This document shows, one piece after another, positions 1 to 13,956 of a DNA stretch of 64,000 bases. Every line of letters starts with the position of its first letter. Position 1 is the first letter of the stretch. Source of the DNA: Siphonodentalium dalli (lineage: Eukaryota > Mollusca > Scaphopoda > Gadilida > Siphonodentaliidae); NCBI GenBank assembly GCA_032622095.1, contig CP136064.1, forward strand, positions 932,001-996,000, written 5' to 3'. Under the pieces are notes generated by a model. It had not been told where the DNA came from, ran no database searches, and saw only the letters and a list, made by a program, of their open reading frames with translations. The position numbers and the translations under genes are program-made.

Positions 1-1821
1 AGTACGGTTGGATATTTTCAATTTGGCGCATGTTTCTCCATACCGCGCCATGTCAAATCTGGCCATATCCGAATCGGGTTGTCATTTACAATGACTACAG
101 AAAATAAATATCTTCATGTTGGAATGCAAATGTATGTTTAAAGGAACAGATGTATCTCAACTTAAAGGGACATAAGTAACACCGTCACCAACTTTAAGGG
201 GTATCTGCTAAGACTGGTTCCATGGTGGAGTACTGTTGTATATTTTCAATTTGGCGCATGTTTTTCCATACCGCGCCATGTCAAATCTGGCCATATCCGA
301 ATCGGGTTGTCATTTACAATGACTACAGAAAATAAATATCTTCATGTTGGAATGCAAATGTATGTTTAAAGGAACAGATGTATCTCAACTTAAAGGGACA
401 TAAGTAACACAGTCACCAACTTTAAGGGGTATCTGCTATAGACTGGTTCCATGGTGGAGTACGGTTGGATATTTTCAATTTGGAGCATGTTTCTCCATAC
501 CGCGCCATGTCAAATCTGGCCATATCCGAATCGGGTTGTCATTTACAATGACTGCAGAAAATATATATCTTCATGTTGGAATGCAAATGAATGTTTAAAG
601 GAACAGATGTATCTCAACTTAAAGGGACATAAGTAACACCGTCACCAACTTTAAGGGGTATCTGCTATAGACTGGTTACATGGTGGAGTACGGTTGGATA
701 TTTTCAATTTTGCGCATGTTTCTCCATACCGCGCCATGTAAAATCTGGCCATATCCGAATCGGGTTGTCATTTACAATGACTGCAGAAAATAAATATCTT
801 CATGTTGGAATGCAAATGTATGTTTAAAGGAACAGATGTATCTCAACTTAAAGGGACATAAGTAACACAGTCACCAACTTTAAGGGGTATCTGCTATAGA
901 CTGGTTCCATGGTGGAGTATGGTTGGATATTTACTATTTGGCGCATGTTTCTCCATACCGCGCCATGTCAAATCTGGCCATATCCGAATCGGGTTGTCAT
1001 TTACAATGACTACAGAAAATATATATCTTCATGTTGGAATGCAAATGTATGTTTAAAGGAACAGATGTATCTCAACTTAAAGGGACATAAGTAACACCGT
1101 CACCAACTTTAAGGGGTATCTGCTAAGACTGGTTCCATGGTGGAGTACTGTTGTATATTTTCAATTTGGCGCATGTTTTTCCATACCGCGCCATGTCAAA
1201 TCTGGCCATATCCGAATCGGGTTGTCATTTACAATGACTACAGAAAATAAATATCTTCATGTTGGAATGCAAATGTATGTTTAAAGGAACAGATGTATCT
1301 CAACTTAAAGGGACATAAGTAACACAGTCACCAACTTAAAGGGGTATCTGCTATAGACTGGTTCCATGGTGGAGTACGGTTGGATATTTTCAATTTGGCG
1401 CATGTTTCTCCTTACCGCGCCATGTCAAATCTGGCCCTATCCGAATCGGGTTGTCATTTACAATGACTGCAGAAAATAAATATCTTCATGTTGGAATGCA
1501 AATGTATGTTTAAAGGAACAGATGTATCTCAACTTAAAGGGACATAAGTAACAGTCACCAACTTTAAGGGGTATCTGCTATAGACTGGTTACATGGTGGA
1601 GTACGGTTGGATATTTTCAATTTTGCGCATGTTTCTCCATACCGCGCCATGTCAAATCTGGCCATATCCTAATCGGGTTGTCATTTACAATGACTGCAGA
1701 AAATAAATATCTTCATGTTAGAATGCAAATGTATGTTTAAAGGAACAGATGTATCTCAACTTAAAGGGACATAAGTAACACAGTCACCAACTTAAAGAGG
1801 TGTCTGATTTAGACTGGTTCC
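1..1821 (+). repeat. HOR segment U0 (left edge, 8 monomers, first partial)
   Basis: Heterogeneous monomers start at -6 (first 7 bases outside the window), 222, 451, 680, 909, 1137, 1366 and 1593. Private variants include T13 plus tgtatatt (222, 1137), ggagcatg (451), gtaaaatc (680), atatttactattt (909), ctcctta with cctatcc (1366), and a q copy at 1593. Small deletions are ctaagact near 210 and 1121 and a missing 'ca' near 1551. It ends in the marker linker at 1797. The same series recurs at 9379-10750. Confidence 0.85.
1797..1811 (+). repeat. Marker linker gaggtgtctgattta (first of 39)
   Basis: Variant linker differing from the commonest one at positions 202, 206, 210, 215 and 217. Further starts: 2255, 4316, 6606, 7293, 8896, 10726, 12558, 13932, 16182, 17785, 19159, 21409, 23888, 26636, 29075, 30907, 32052, 33426, 36552, 38612, 39757, 41131, 42963, 44566, 45940, 47773, 49605, 51437, 53956, 56246, 56933, 58078, 58994, 59681, 60368, 61513, 62658 and 63574. 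Nearly all are followed 25 bp later by an m1-type copy with T27. Spacing is 2 to 14 monomers. Confidence 0.92.
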
Positions 1822-2279
1822 ATGGTGGAGTACGGTTGGATATTTTCTATTTGGCGCATGTTTCTCCATACCGCGCCATGTCAAATCTGGCCATATCCGA
1901 ATCGGGTTGTCATTTACAATGACTACAGAAAATAAATATCTTCATGTTGGAATGCAAATGTATGTTTAAAGGAACAGATGTATCTCAACTTAAAGGGACA
2001 TAAGTAACACAGTCACCAACTTTAAGGGGTATCTGCTATAGACTGGTTCCATGGTGGAGTACTGTTGGATATTTTCAATTTGGCGCATGTTTCTCCCTAC
2101 CGCGCCATGTCAAATCTGGCCATATCCGAATCGGGTTGTCATTTACAATGACTGCAGAAAATATATATCTTCATGGTGGAATGCAAATGTATGTTTAAAG
2201 GAACAGATGTATCTCAACTTAAAGGGACATAAGTAACACAGTCACCAACTTAAAGAGGTGTCTGATTTAGACTGGTTCC
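1822..2279 (+). repeat. HOR unit U1, 2 monomers
   Basis: The shortest unit in the window: an m1-like copy (T27, A104, but G156), then an s copy at 2051 with T13, C47, G104, T114 and G126. It is closed by the marker linker at 2255. It looks like a contraction of the longer units, but that is inference. Confidence 0.85.
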
Positions 2280-5200
2280 ATGGTGGAGTACGGTTGGATA
2301 TTTTCTATTTGGCGCATGTTTCTCCATACCGCGCCATGTCAAATCTGGCCATATCCGAATCGGGTTGTCATTTACAATGACTACAGAAAATAAATATCTT
2401 CATGTTGGAATGCAAATGTATGTTTAAAGGAACACATGTATCTCAACTTAAAGGGACATAAGTAACACAGTCACCAACTTTAAGGGGTATCTGCTATAGA
2501 CTGGTTCCATGGTGGAGTACGGTTGGATATTTTCAATTTGGCGCATGTTTTTCCATACCGCGCCATGTCAAATCTGGCCATATCCGAATCGGGTTGTCAT
2601 TTACAATGACTACAGAAAATAAATATCTTCATGTTGGAAAGCAAATGTATGTTTAAAGGAACAGATGTAACTCAACTTAAAGGGACATAAGTAACACAGT
2701 CACCAACTTAAAGGGGTATCTGCTATAGACTGGTTCCATGGTGGAGTACGGTTGGATATTTTCAATTTGGCGCATGTTTCTCCATACCGCGCCATGTCAA
2801 ATCTGGCCATATCCGAATCGGGTTGTTATTTACAATGACTGCAGAAAATATATATCTTCATGGTGGAATGCAAATGTATGTTTAAAGGAACAGATGTATC
2901 TCAACTTAAAGGGACATAAGTAACACAGTCACCAACTTAAAGGGGTATCTGCTATAGACTGGTTCCATGGTGGAGTACGGTTGGATATTTTCAATTTGGC
3001 GCATGTTTCTCCCTACCGCGCCATGTCAAATCTGGCCATATCCGAATCGGGTTGTCATTTACAATGACTACAGAAAATAAATATCTTCATGTTGGAATGC
3101 AAATGTATGTTTAAAGGAACAGATGTATCTCAACTTAAAGGGACATAAGTAACACAGTCACCAACTGTAAGGGGTATCTGCTATAGACTGGTTCCATGGT
3201 GGAGTACGGTTGGATATTTTCAATTTGGCGCTTGTTTCTCCATACCGCGCCATGTCAAATCTGGCCATATCCGAATCGGGTTGTCATTTACAATGACTGC
3301 AGAAAATATATATCTTCATGGTGGAATGCAAATGTATGTTTAAAGGAACAGATGTATCTCAACTTAAAGGGACATAAGTAACACAGTCACCAACTTAAAG
3401 GGGTATCTGCTATAGACTGGTTCCATGGTGGAGTACGGTTGGATATTTTCAATTTGGCGCATGTTTCTCCCTACCGCGCCATGTCAAATCTGGCCATATC
3501 CGAATCGGGTTGTCATTTACAATGACTACAGAAAATAAATATCTTCATGTTGGAATGCAAATGTATGTTTAAAGGAACAGATGTATCTCAACTTAAAGGG
3601 ACATAAGTAACACAGTCACCAACTTTAAGGGGTATCTGCTATAGACTGGTTCCATGGTGGAGTACGGTTGGATATTTTCAATTTGGCGCTTGTTTCTCCA
3701 TACCGCGCCATGTCAAATCTGGCCATATCCGAATCAGGTTGTCATTTACAATGACTGCAGAAAATATATATCTTCATGTTGGAATGCAAATGTATGTTTA
3801 AAGGAACAGATGTATCTCAACTTAAAGGGACATAAGTAACACAGTCACCAACTTTAAGGGGTATCTGCTATAGACTGGTTCCATGGTGGAGTACGGTTGG
3901 ATATTTTCTATTTGGCGCATGTTTCTCCATACCGCGCCATGTCAAATCTGGCCATATCCGAATCGGGTTGTCATTTACAATGACTGCAGAAAATATATAT
4001 CTTCATGTTGGAATGCAAATGTATGTTTAAAGGAACAGATGTATCTCAACTTAAAGGGACATAAGTAACACAGTCACCAACTTTAAGGGGTATCTGCTAT
4101 AGACTGGTTCCATGGTGGAGTACGGTTGGATATTTTCAATTTGGCGCATGTTTCTCCCTACCGCGCCATGTCAGATCTGGCCATATCCGAATCGGGTTGT
4201 CATTTACAATGACTGCAGAAAATATATATCTTCATGGTGGAATGCAAATGTATGTTTAAAGGAACAGATGTATCTCAACTTAAAGGGACATAAGTAACAC
4301 AGTCACCAACTTAAAGAGGTGTCTGATTTAGACTGGTTCCATGGTGGAGTACGGTTGGATATTTTCTATTTGGCGCATGTTTCTCCATACCGCGCCATGT
4401 CAAATCTGGCCATATCCGAATCGGGTTGTCATTTACAATGACTACAGAAAATAAATATCTTCATGTTGGAATGCAAATGTATGTTTAAAGGAACACATGT
4501 ATCTCAACTTAAAGGGACATAAGTAACACAGTCACCAACTTTAAGGGGTATCTGCTATAGACTGGTTCCATGGTGGAGTACGGTTGGATATTTTCAATTT
4601 GGTGCATGTTTTTCCATACCGCGCCATGTCAAATCTGGCCATATCCGAATCGGGTTGTCATTTACAATGACTACAGAAAATAAATATCTTCATGTTGGAA
4701 AGCAAATGTATGTTTAAAGGAACAGATGTAACTCAACTTAAAGGGACATAAGTAACACAGTCACCAACTTAAAGGGGTATCTGCTATAGACTGGTTCCAT
4801 GGTGGAGTACGGTTGGATATTTTCAATTTGGCGCATGTTTCTCCATACCGCGCCATGTCAAATCTGGCCATATCCGAATCGGGTTGTTATTTACAATGAC
4901 TGCAGAAAATATATATCTTCATGGTGGAATGCAAATGTATGTTTAAAGGAACAGATGTATCTCAACTTAAAGGGACATAAGTAACACAGTCACCAACTTA
5001 AAGGGGTATCTGCTATAGACTGGTTCCATGGTGGAGTACGGTTGGATATTTTCAATTTGGCGCATGTTTCTCCCTACCGCGCCATGTCAAATCTGGCCAT
5101 ATCCGAATCGGGTTGTCATTTACAATGACTACAGAAAATAAATATCTTCATGTTGGAATGCAAATGTATGTTTAAAGGAACAGATGTATCTCAACTTAAA

Positions 5201-6172
5201 GGGACATAAGTAACACAGTCACCAACTGTAAGGGGTATCTGCTATAGACTGGTTCCATGGTGGAGTACGGTTGGATATTTTCAATTTGGCGCTTGTTTCT
5301 CCGTACCGCGCCATGTCAAATCTGGCCATATCCGAATCGGGTTGTCATTTACAATGACTGCAGAAAATATATATCTTCATGGTGGAATGCAAATGTATGT
5401 TTAAACCAACAGATGTATCTCAACTTAAAGGGACATAAGTAACACAGTCACCAACTTAAAGGGGTATCTGCTATAGACTGGTTCCATGGTGGAGTATGGT
5501 TGGATATTTTCAATTTGGCGCATGTTTCTCCCTACCGCGCCATGTCAAATCTGGCCATATCCGAATCGGGTTGTCATTTACAATGACTACAGAAAATAAA
5601 TATCTTCATGTTGGAATGCAAATGTATGTTTAAAGGAACAGATGTATCTCAACTTAAAGGGACATAAGTAACACAGTCACCAACTTTAAGGGGTATCTGC
5701 TATAGACTGGTTCCATGGTGGAGTACGGTTGGATATTTTCAATTTGGCGCTTGTTTCTCCATACCGCGCCATGTCAAATCTGGCCATATCCGAATCGGGT
5801 TGTCATTTACAATGACTGCAGAAAATATATATCTTCATGTTGGAATGCAAATGTATGTTTAAAGGAACAGATGTATCTCAACTTAAAGGGACATAAGTAA
5901 CACAGTCACCAACTTTAAGGGGTATCTGCTATAGACTGGTTCCATGGTGGAGTACGGTTGGATATTTTCTATTTGGCGCATGTTTCTCCATACCGCGCCA
6001 TGTCAAATCTGGCCATATCCGAATCGGGTTGTCATTTACAATGACTGCAGAAAATATATATCTTCATGTTGGAATGCAAATGTATGTTTAAAGGAACAGA
6101 TGTATCTCAACTTAAAGGGACATAAGTAACACAGTCACCAACTTTAAGGGGTATCTGCTATAGACTGGTTCC
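2051..6172 (+). repeat. Direct duplication of a 9-monomer block (offset 2061 bp)
   Basis: The monomers at 2738, 3196, 3654 and 3883 and their neighbours recur in register at 4799, 5257, 5715 and 5944, each exactly 2061 bp later. Linker types match as well. The differences I saw are single bases private to one copy, such as aatcagg at about 3735, aaaccaac at about 5403 and gtatgg at about 5496. Confidence 0.88.
2280..4340 (+). repeat. HOR unit U2, 9 monomers (2061 bp)
   Basis: Monomer order m1 m2 m3 m4 m5 m6 m7 n8 n9, starting at 2280, 2509, 2738, 2967, 3196, 3425, 3654, 3883 and 4112. This is the fullest version of the basic series. The next unit repeats the same nine classes at an offset of exactly 2061 bp. 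Confidence 0.9.
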
Positions 6173-6630
6173 ATGGTGGAGTACGGTTGGATATTTTCAA
6201 TTTGGCGCATGTTTCTCCCTACCGCGCCATGTCAGATCTGGCCATATCCGAATCGGGTTGTCATTTACAATGACTGCAGAAAATAAATATCTTCATGTTG
6301 GAATGCAAATGTATGTTTAAAGGAACAGATGTATCTCAACTTAAAGGGACATAAGTAACACAGTCACCAACTTTAAGGGGTATCTGCTATAGACTGGTTA
6401 CATGGTGGAGTACGGTTGGATATTTTCAATTTTGCGCATGTTTCTCCATACCGCGCCATGTCAAATCTGGCCATATCCTAATCGGGTTGTCATTTACAAT
6501 GACTGCAGAAAATAAATATCTTCATGTTAGAATGCAAATGTATGTTTAAAGGAACAGATGTATCTCAACTTAAAGGGACATAAGTAACACAGTCACCAAC
6601 TTAAAGAGGTGTCTGATTTAGACTGGTTCC
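4341..6630 (+). repeat. HOR unit U3, 10 monomers (2290 bp)
   Basis: Order m1 m2 m3 m4 m5 m6 m7 n8 n9 q. It has the first nine classes of U2 plus a q copy at 6402 (ttttgcgc, cctaatc, gttagaatg). Private changes include ggtgcatg at about 4600 and aaaccaacag at about 5403. It has the same architecture as 53981-56270, 49,640 bp away. Confidence 0.9.
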
Positions 6631-7317
6631 ATGGTGGAGTACGGTTGGATATTTTATATTTGGCGCATGTTTCTCCATACCGCGCCATGTCAAATCTGGC
6701 CATATCCGAATCGGGTTGTCATTTACAATGACTACAGAAAATAAATATCTTCATGTTGGAATGCAAATGTATGTTTAAAGGAACAGATGTATCTCAACTT
6801 AAAGGGACATAAGTAACACAGTCACCAACTTTAAGGGGTATCTGCTATAGACTGGTTCCATGGTGGAGTACTGTTGGATATTTTCAATTTGGCGCATGTT
6901 TCTCCCTACCGCGCCATGTCAAATCTGGCCATATCCGAATCGGGTTGTCATTTACAATGACTACAGAAAATAAATATCTTCATGGTGGAATGCAAATGTA
7001 TGTTTAAAGGAACAGATGTATCTCAACTTAAAGGGACATAAGTAACACAGTCACCAACTTTAAGGGGTATCTGCTATAGACTGGTTCCATGGTGGAGTAC
7101 GGTTGGATATTTTCAATTTGGCGCATGTTTCTCCATACCGCGCCATGTCAAATCTGGCCATATCCGAATCGGGTTGTCATTTACAATGACTGCAGAAAAT
7201 AATTATCTTCATGTTGGAATGCAAATGTATGTTTAAAGGAACAGATGTATCTCAACTTAAAGGGACATAAGTAACACAGTCACCAACTTAAAGAGGTGTC
7301 TGATTTAGACTGGTTCC
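6631..7317 (+). repeat. HOR unit U4, 3 monomers
   Basis: An m1-like copy with the private change ttttatattt, an s copy at 6860 (T13, C47, G126), and an x copy at 7089 carrying aataattatc. It closes with the marker at 7293. The same three-class unit recurs at 56271 and 59019; the aattat variant recurs near 57985 and 62565. Confidence 0.85.
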
Positions 7318-8920
7318 ATGGTGGAGTACGGTTGGATATTTTCTATTTGGCGCATGTTTCTCCATACCGCGCCATGTCAAATCTGGCCATATCCGAATCG
7401 GGTTGTCATTTACAATGACTACAGAAAATAAATGTCTTCATGTTGGAATGCAAATGTATGTTTAAAGGAACACATGTATCTCAACTTAAAGGGACATAAG
7501 TAACACAGTCACCAACTTTAAGGGGTATCTGCTATAGACTGGTTCCATGGTGGAGTACGGTTGGATATTTTCAATTTGGCGCATGTTTTTCCATACCGCG
7601 CCATGTCAAATCTGGCCATATCCGAATCGGGTTGTCATTTACAATGACTACAGAAAATAAATATCTTCATGTTGGAAAGCAAATGTATGTTTAAAGGAAC
7701 AGATGTAACTCAACTTAAAGGGACATAAGTAACACAGTCACCAACTTAAAGGGGTATCTGCTATAGACTGGTTCCATGGTGGAGTACGGTTGGATATTTT
7801 CAATTTGGCGCATGTTTCTCCATACCGCGCCATGTCAAATCTGGCCATATCCGAATCGGGTTTTTATTTACAATGACTGCAGAAAATATATATCTTCATG
7901 GTGGAATGCAAATGTATGTTTAAAGGAACAGATGTATCTCAACTTAAAGGGACATAAGTAACACAGTCACCAACTTAAAGGGGTATCTGCTATAGACTGG
8001 TTCCATGGTGGAGTACGGTTGGATATTTTCAATTTGGCGCATGTTTCTCCCTACCGCGCCATGTCAAATCTGGCCATATCCGAATCGGGTTGTCATTTAC
8101 AATGACTACAGAAAATAAATATCTTCATGTTGGAATGCAAATGTATGTTTAAAGGAACAGATGTATCTCAACTTAAAGGGACATAAGTAACACAGTCACC
8201 AACTGTAAGGGGTATCTGCTATAGACTGGTTCCATGGTGGAGTACGGTTGGATATTTTCAATTTGGCGCATGTTTCTCCATACCGCGCCATGTCAAATCT
8301 GGCCCTATCCGAATCGGGTTGTCATTTACCATGACTGCAGAAAATATATATCTTCATGGTGGAATGCAAATGTATGATTAAAGGAACAGATGTATCTCAA
8401 CTTAAAGGGACATAAGTAACACAGTCACCAACTTTAAGGGGTATCTGCTATAGACTGGTTCCATGGTGGAGTACGGTTGGATATTTTCAATTTGGAGCAT
8501 GTTTCTCCATACCGCGCCATGTCAAATCTGGCCATATCCGAATCGGGTTGTCATTTACAATGACTGCAGAAAATAAATATCTTCATGTTGGAATGCAAAT
8601 GAATGTTTGAAGGAACAGATGTATCTCAACTTAAAGGGACATAAGTAACACCGTCACCAACTTTAAGGGGTATCTGCTATAGACTGGTTACATGGTGGAG
8701 TACGGTTGGATATTTTCAATTTTGCGCATGTTTCTCCATACCGCGCCATGTAAAATCTGGCCATATCCGAATCGGGTTGTCATTTACAATGACTGCAGAA
8801 AATAAATATCTTCATGTTGGAATGCAAATGTATGTTTAAAGGAACAGATGTATCTCAACTTAAAGGGACATAAGTAACACAGTCTCCAACTTAAAGAGGT
8901 GTCTGATTTAGACTGGTTCC
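7318..8920 (+). repeat. HOR unit U5, 7 monomers
   Basis: Order m1 m2 m3 m4, then three divergent copies at 8234 (cctatcc, broken dyad, gtatgatt), 8463 (ggagcatg, aatgaatg, as at 451) and 8692 (ttttgcgc, gtaaaatc, as at 680). The m3 copy at 7776 carries the rare tttttattt variant found elsewhere only near 58646 and 63226. Confidence 0.85.
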
Positions 8921-10750
8921 ATGGTGGAGTACGGTTGGATATTTTCTATTTAGCGCATGTTTCTCCATACCGCGCCATGTCAAATCTGGCCATATCCGAA
9001 TCGGGTTGTCATTTACAATGACTACAGAAAATAAATATCTTCATGTTGGAATGCAAATGTATGTTTAGAGGAACAGATGTATCTCAACTTAAAGGGACAT
9101 AAGTAACACAGTCACCAACTTTAAGGGGTATCTGCTATAGACTGGTTCCATGGTGGAGTACGGTTGGATATTTACTATTTGGCGCATGTTTCTCCATACC
9201 GCGCCATGTCAAATCTGGCCATATCCGAATCGGGTTGTCATTTACAATGACTACAGAAAATAAATATCTTCATGTTGGAATGCAAATGTATGTTTAAAGG
9301 AACAGATGTATCTCAACTTAAAGGGACATAAGTAACACAGTCACCAACTTAAAGGGGTATCTGCTATAGACTGGTTCCATGGTGGAGTACGGTTGGATAT
9401 TTTCAATTTGGCGCATGTTTCTCCATACCGCGCCATGTCAAATCTGGCCATATCCGAATCGGGTTGTCATTTACAATGACTACAGAAAATAAATATCTTC
9501 ATGTTGGAATGCAAATGTATGTTTAAAGGAACAGATGTATCTCAACTTAAAGGGACATAAGTAACACCGTCACCAACTTTAAGGGGTATCTGCTAAGACT
9601 GGTTCCATGGTGGAGTACTGTTGTATATTTTCAATTTGGCGCATGTTTTTCCATACCGCGCCATGTCAAATCTGGCCATATCCGAATCGGGTTGTCATTT
9701 ACAATGACTACAGAAAATAAATATCTTCATGTTGGAATGCAAATGTATGTTTAAAGGAACAGATGTATCTCAACTTAAAGGGACATAAGTAACACCGTCA
9801 CCAACTTTAAGGGGTATCTGCTATAGACTGGTTACATGGTGGAGTACGGTTGGATATTTTCAATTTTGCGCATGTTTCTCCATACCGCGCCATGTAAAAT
9901 CTGGCCATATCCGAATCGGGTTGTCATTTACAATGACTGCAGAAAATAAATATCTTCATGTTGGAATGCAAATGTATGTTTAAAGGAACAGATGTATCTC
10001 AACTTAAAGGGACATAAGTAACACAGTCACCAACTTTAAGGGGTATCTGCTATAGACTGGTTCCATGGTGGAGTATGGTTGGATATTTACTATTTGGCGC
10101 ATGTTTCTCCATACCGCGCCATGTCAAATCTGGCCATATCCGAATCGGGTTGTCATTTACAATGACTACAGAAAATATATATCTTCATGTTGGAATGCAA
10201 ATGTATGTTTAAAGGAACAGATGTATCTCAACTTAAAGGGACATAAGTAACACCGTCACCAACTTTAAGGGGTATCTGCTAAGACTGGTTCCATGGTGGA
10301 GTACTGTTGTATATTTTCAATTTGGCGCATGTTTTTCCATACCGCGCCATGTCAAATCTGGCCATATCCGAATCGGGTTGTCATTTACAATGACTACAGA
10401 AAATAAATATCTTCATGTTGGAATGCAAATGTATGTTTAAAGGAACAGATGTATCTCAACTTAAAGGGACATAAGTAACACAGTCACCAACTTAAAGGGG
10501 TATCTGCTATAGACTGGTTCCATGGTGGAGTACGGTTGGATATTTTCAATTTGGCGCATGTTTCTCCTTACCGCGCCATGTCAAATCTGGCCCTATCCGA
10601 ATCGGGTTGTCATTTACAATGACTGCAGAAAATAAATATCTTCATGTTGGAATGCAAATGTATGTTTAAAGGAACAGATGTATCTCAACTTAAAAAGACA
10701 TAAGTAACACAGTCACCAACTTAAAGAGGTGTCTGATTTAGACTGGTTAC
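8921..10750 (+). repeat. HOR unit U6, 8 monomers (1830 bp)
   Basis: An m1-like copy with tatttagcgc, then copies at 9150, 9379, 9607, 9836, 10065, 10293 and 10522. From 9379 onward the series matches the left-edge segment U0, minus the 451-type monomer. Two 1-bp deletions (ctaagact at about 9592 and 10273) account for the 2 bp missing from 8 x 229. Confidence 0.85.
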
Positions 10751-12582
10751 ATGGTGGAATACGGTTGGATATTTTCTATTTGGCGCATGTTTCTCCATAC
10801 CGCGCCATGTCAAATCTGGCCATATCCGAATCGGGTTGTCATTTACAATGACTACAGAAAATAAATATCTTCATGTTGGAATGCAAATGTATGTTTAAAG
10901 GAACAGATGTATCTCAACTTAAAGGGACATAAGTAACACAGTCACCAACTTTAAGGGGTATCTGCTATAGACTGGTTCCATGGTGGAGTACGGTTGGATA
11001 TTTTCTATTTGGCACATGTTTCTCCATACCGCGCCATGTCAAATCTGGCCATATCCGAATCGGGTTGTCATTTACAATGTCTACAGAAAATAAATATCTT
11101 CATGTTGGAATGCAAATGTATGTTTAAAGGAACAGATGTATCTCAACTTAAAGGGACATAAGTAACACCGTCACCAACTTTAAGGGGTATCTGCTATAGA
11201 CTGGTTCCATGGTGGAGTACTGTTGGATATTTTCAATTTGGCGCATGTTTCTCCCTACCGCGCCATGTAAAATCTGGCCATATCCGAATCGGGTTGTCAT
11301 TTACAATGACTACAGAAAATAAATATCTTCATGTTGGAATGCAAATGTATGTTTACAGGAACAGATGTATCTCAACTTAAAGGGACATAAGTAACACAGT
11401 CACCAACTTAAAGGGGTATCTGCTATAGACTGGTTCCATGGTGGAGTACGGTTGGATATTTTCAATTTGGCGCATGTTTCTCCATACCGCGCCATGTCAA
11501 ATCTGGCCATATCCGAATCGGGTTGTCATTTACAATGACTGCAGAAAATATATATCTTCATGTTGGAATGCAAATGTATGTTTAAAGGAACAGATGTATC
11601 TCAACTGAAAGGGACATAAGTAACACAGTCACCAACTTAATGGGGTATCTGCTATAGACTGGTTCCATGGTGGAGTACGGTTGGATATTTTCAATTTGGC
11701 GCATGTTTCTCCATACCGCGCTATGTCAAATCTGGCCCTATCCGAATCGGGTTGTCATTTACAATGACTGCAGAAAATATATATCTTCATGGTGGAATGC
11801 AAATGTATGTTTAAAGGAACAGATGTATCTCAACTTAAAGGGACATAAGTAACACAGTCACCAACTTTAAGGGGTATCTGCTATAGACTGGTTCCATGGT
11901 GGAGTACGGTTGGATATTTTCAATTTGGCGCATGTTTCTCCATACCGCGCCATGTCAAATCTGGCCATATCCGAATCGGGTTGTCATTTACAATGACTGC
12001 AGAAAATATATATCTTCATGTTGGAATGCAAATGTATGTTTAAAGGAACAGATGTATCTCAACTTAAAGGGACATAAGTAAAACAGTCACCAACTTTAAG
12101 GGGTATCTGCTATAGACTGGTTCCATGGTGGAGTACGGTTGGATATTTTCAATTTGGCGCATGTTTCTCCATACCGCGCCATGTCAAATCTGGCCATATC
12201 TGAATCGGGTTGTCATTTACAATGACTGCAGAAAATATATATCTTCATGTTGGAATGCAAATGTATGTTTAAAGGAACAGATGTATCTCAACTTAAAGGG
12301 ACATAAGTAACACAGTCACCAACTTTAAGGGGTATCTGCTATAGACTGGTTACATGGTGGAGTACGGTTGGATATTTTCAATTTTGCGCATGTTTCTCCC
12401 TACCGCGCCATGTCAAATCTGGCCATATCCGAATCGGGTTGTCATTTATAATGACTGCATAAAATAAATATCTTCATCTTGGAATGCAAATGTATGTTTA
12501 AAGGAACAGATGTATCTCAACTTAAAGGGACATAAGTAACACAGTCACCAACTTAAAGAGGTGTCTGATTTAGACTGGTTCC
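10751..12582 (+). repeat. HOR unit U7, 8 monomers (1832 bp)
   Basis: Two m1-like copies (10751, 10980), an s copy at 11209, e at 11438, d at 11667, p at 11896 and 12125, and a q'-like copy at 12354. Private changes include gtggaatacgg at the start, ggcacatg and aatgtctacag in the second copy, and gtttacagg in the third. Its 3' half, 11438-12582, is repeated in U8 at an offset of 1374 bp. Confidence 0.85.
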
Positions 12583-13956
12583 ATGGTGGAGTACGGTTGG
12601 ATATTTTCTATTTGGCGCATGTTTCTCCATACCGCGCCATGTCAAATCTGGCCATATCCGAATCGGGTTGTCATTTACAATGACTACAGAAAATAAATAT
12701 CTTCATGTTGGAATGCAAATGTATGTTTAAAGGAACACATGTATCTCAACTTAAAGGGACATAAGTAACACAGTCACCAACTTTAAGGGGTATCTGCTAT
12801 AGACTGGTTCCATGGTGGAGTACGGTTGGATATTTTCAATTTGGCGCATGTTTCTCCATACCGCGCCATGTCAAATCTGGCCATATCCGAATCGGGTTGT
12901 CATTTACAATGACTGCAGAAAATATATATCTTCATGTTGGAATGCAAATGTATGTTTAAAGGAACAGATGTATCTCAACTGAAAGGGACATAAGTAACAC
13001 AGTCACCAACTTAATGGGGTATCTGCTATAGACTGGTTCCATGGTGGAGTACGGTTGGATATTTTCAATTTGGCGCATGTTTCTCCATACCGCGCTATGT
13101 CAAATCTGGCCCTATCCGAATCGGGTTGTCATTTACAATGACTGCAGAAAATATATATCTTCATGGTGGAATGCAAATGTATGTTTAAAGGAACAGATGT
13201 ATCTCAACTTAAAGGGACATAAGTAACACAGTCACCAACTTTAAGGGGTATCTGCTATAGACTGGTTCCATGGTGGAGTACGGTTGGATATTTTCAATTT
13301 GGCGCATGTTTCTCCATACCGCGCCATGTCAAATCTGGCCATATCCGAATCGGGTTGTCATTTACAATGACTGCAGAAAATATATATCTTCATGTTGGAA
13401 TGCAAATGTATGTTTAAAGGAACAGATGTATCTCAACTTAAAGGGACATAAGTAAAACAGTCACCAACTTTAAGGGGTATCTGCTATAGACTGGTTCCAT
13501 GGTGGAGTACGGTTGGATATTTTCAATTTGGCGCATGTTTCTCCATACCGCGCCATGTCAAATCTGGCCATATCCGAATCGGGTTGTCATTTACAATGAC
13601 TGCAGAAAATATATATCTTCATGTTGGAATGCAAATGTATGTTTAAAGGAACAGATGTATCTCAACTTAAAGGGACATAAGTAACACAGTCACCAACTTT
13701 AAGGGGTATCTGCTATAGACTGGTTACATGGTGGAGTACGGTTGGATATTTTCAATTTTGCGCATGTTTCTCCATACCGCGCCATGTCAAATCTGGCCAT
13801 ATCCGAATCGGGTTGTCATTTACAATGACTGCATAAAATAAATATCTTCATCTTGGAATGCAAATGTATGTTTAAAGGAACAGATGTATCTCAACTTAAA
13901 GGGACATAAGTAACACAGTCACCAACTTAAAGAGGTGTCTGATTTAGACTGGTTCC
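12583..13956 (+). repeat. HOR unit U8, 6 monomers (1374 bp)
   Basis: Order m1 e d p p q', starting at 12583, 12812, 13041, 13270, 13499 and 13728. The p copy at 13270 ends in the unusual aagtaaaacag. The same unit recurs at 17810-19183. Confidence 0.88.

Noticed and set aside
1137-1365. Separate satellite family in the left-edge and 8.2-11.6 kb segments
   Set aside because: Those monomers carry more private changes but keep the same length, landmarks and linker types, so they are divergent members of the same family.
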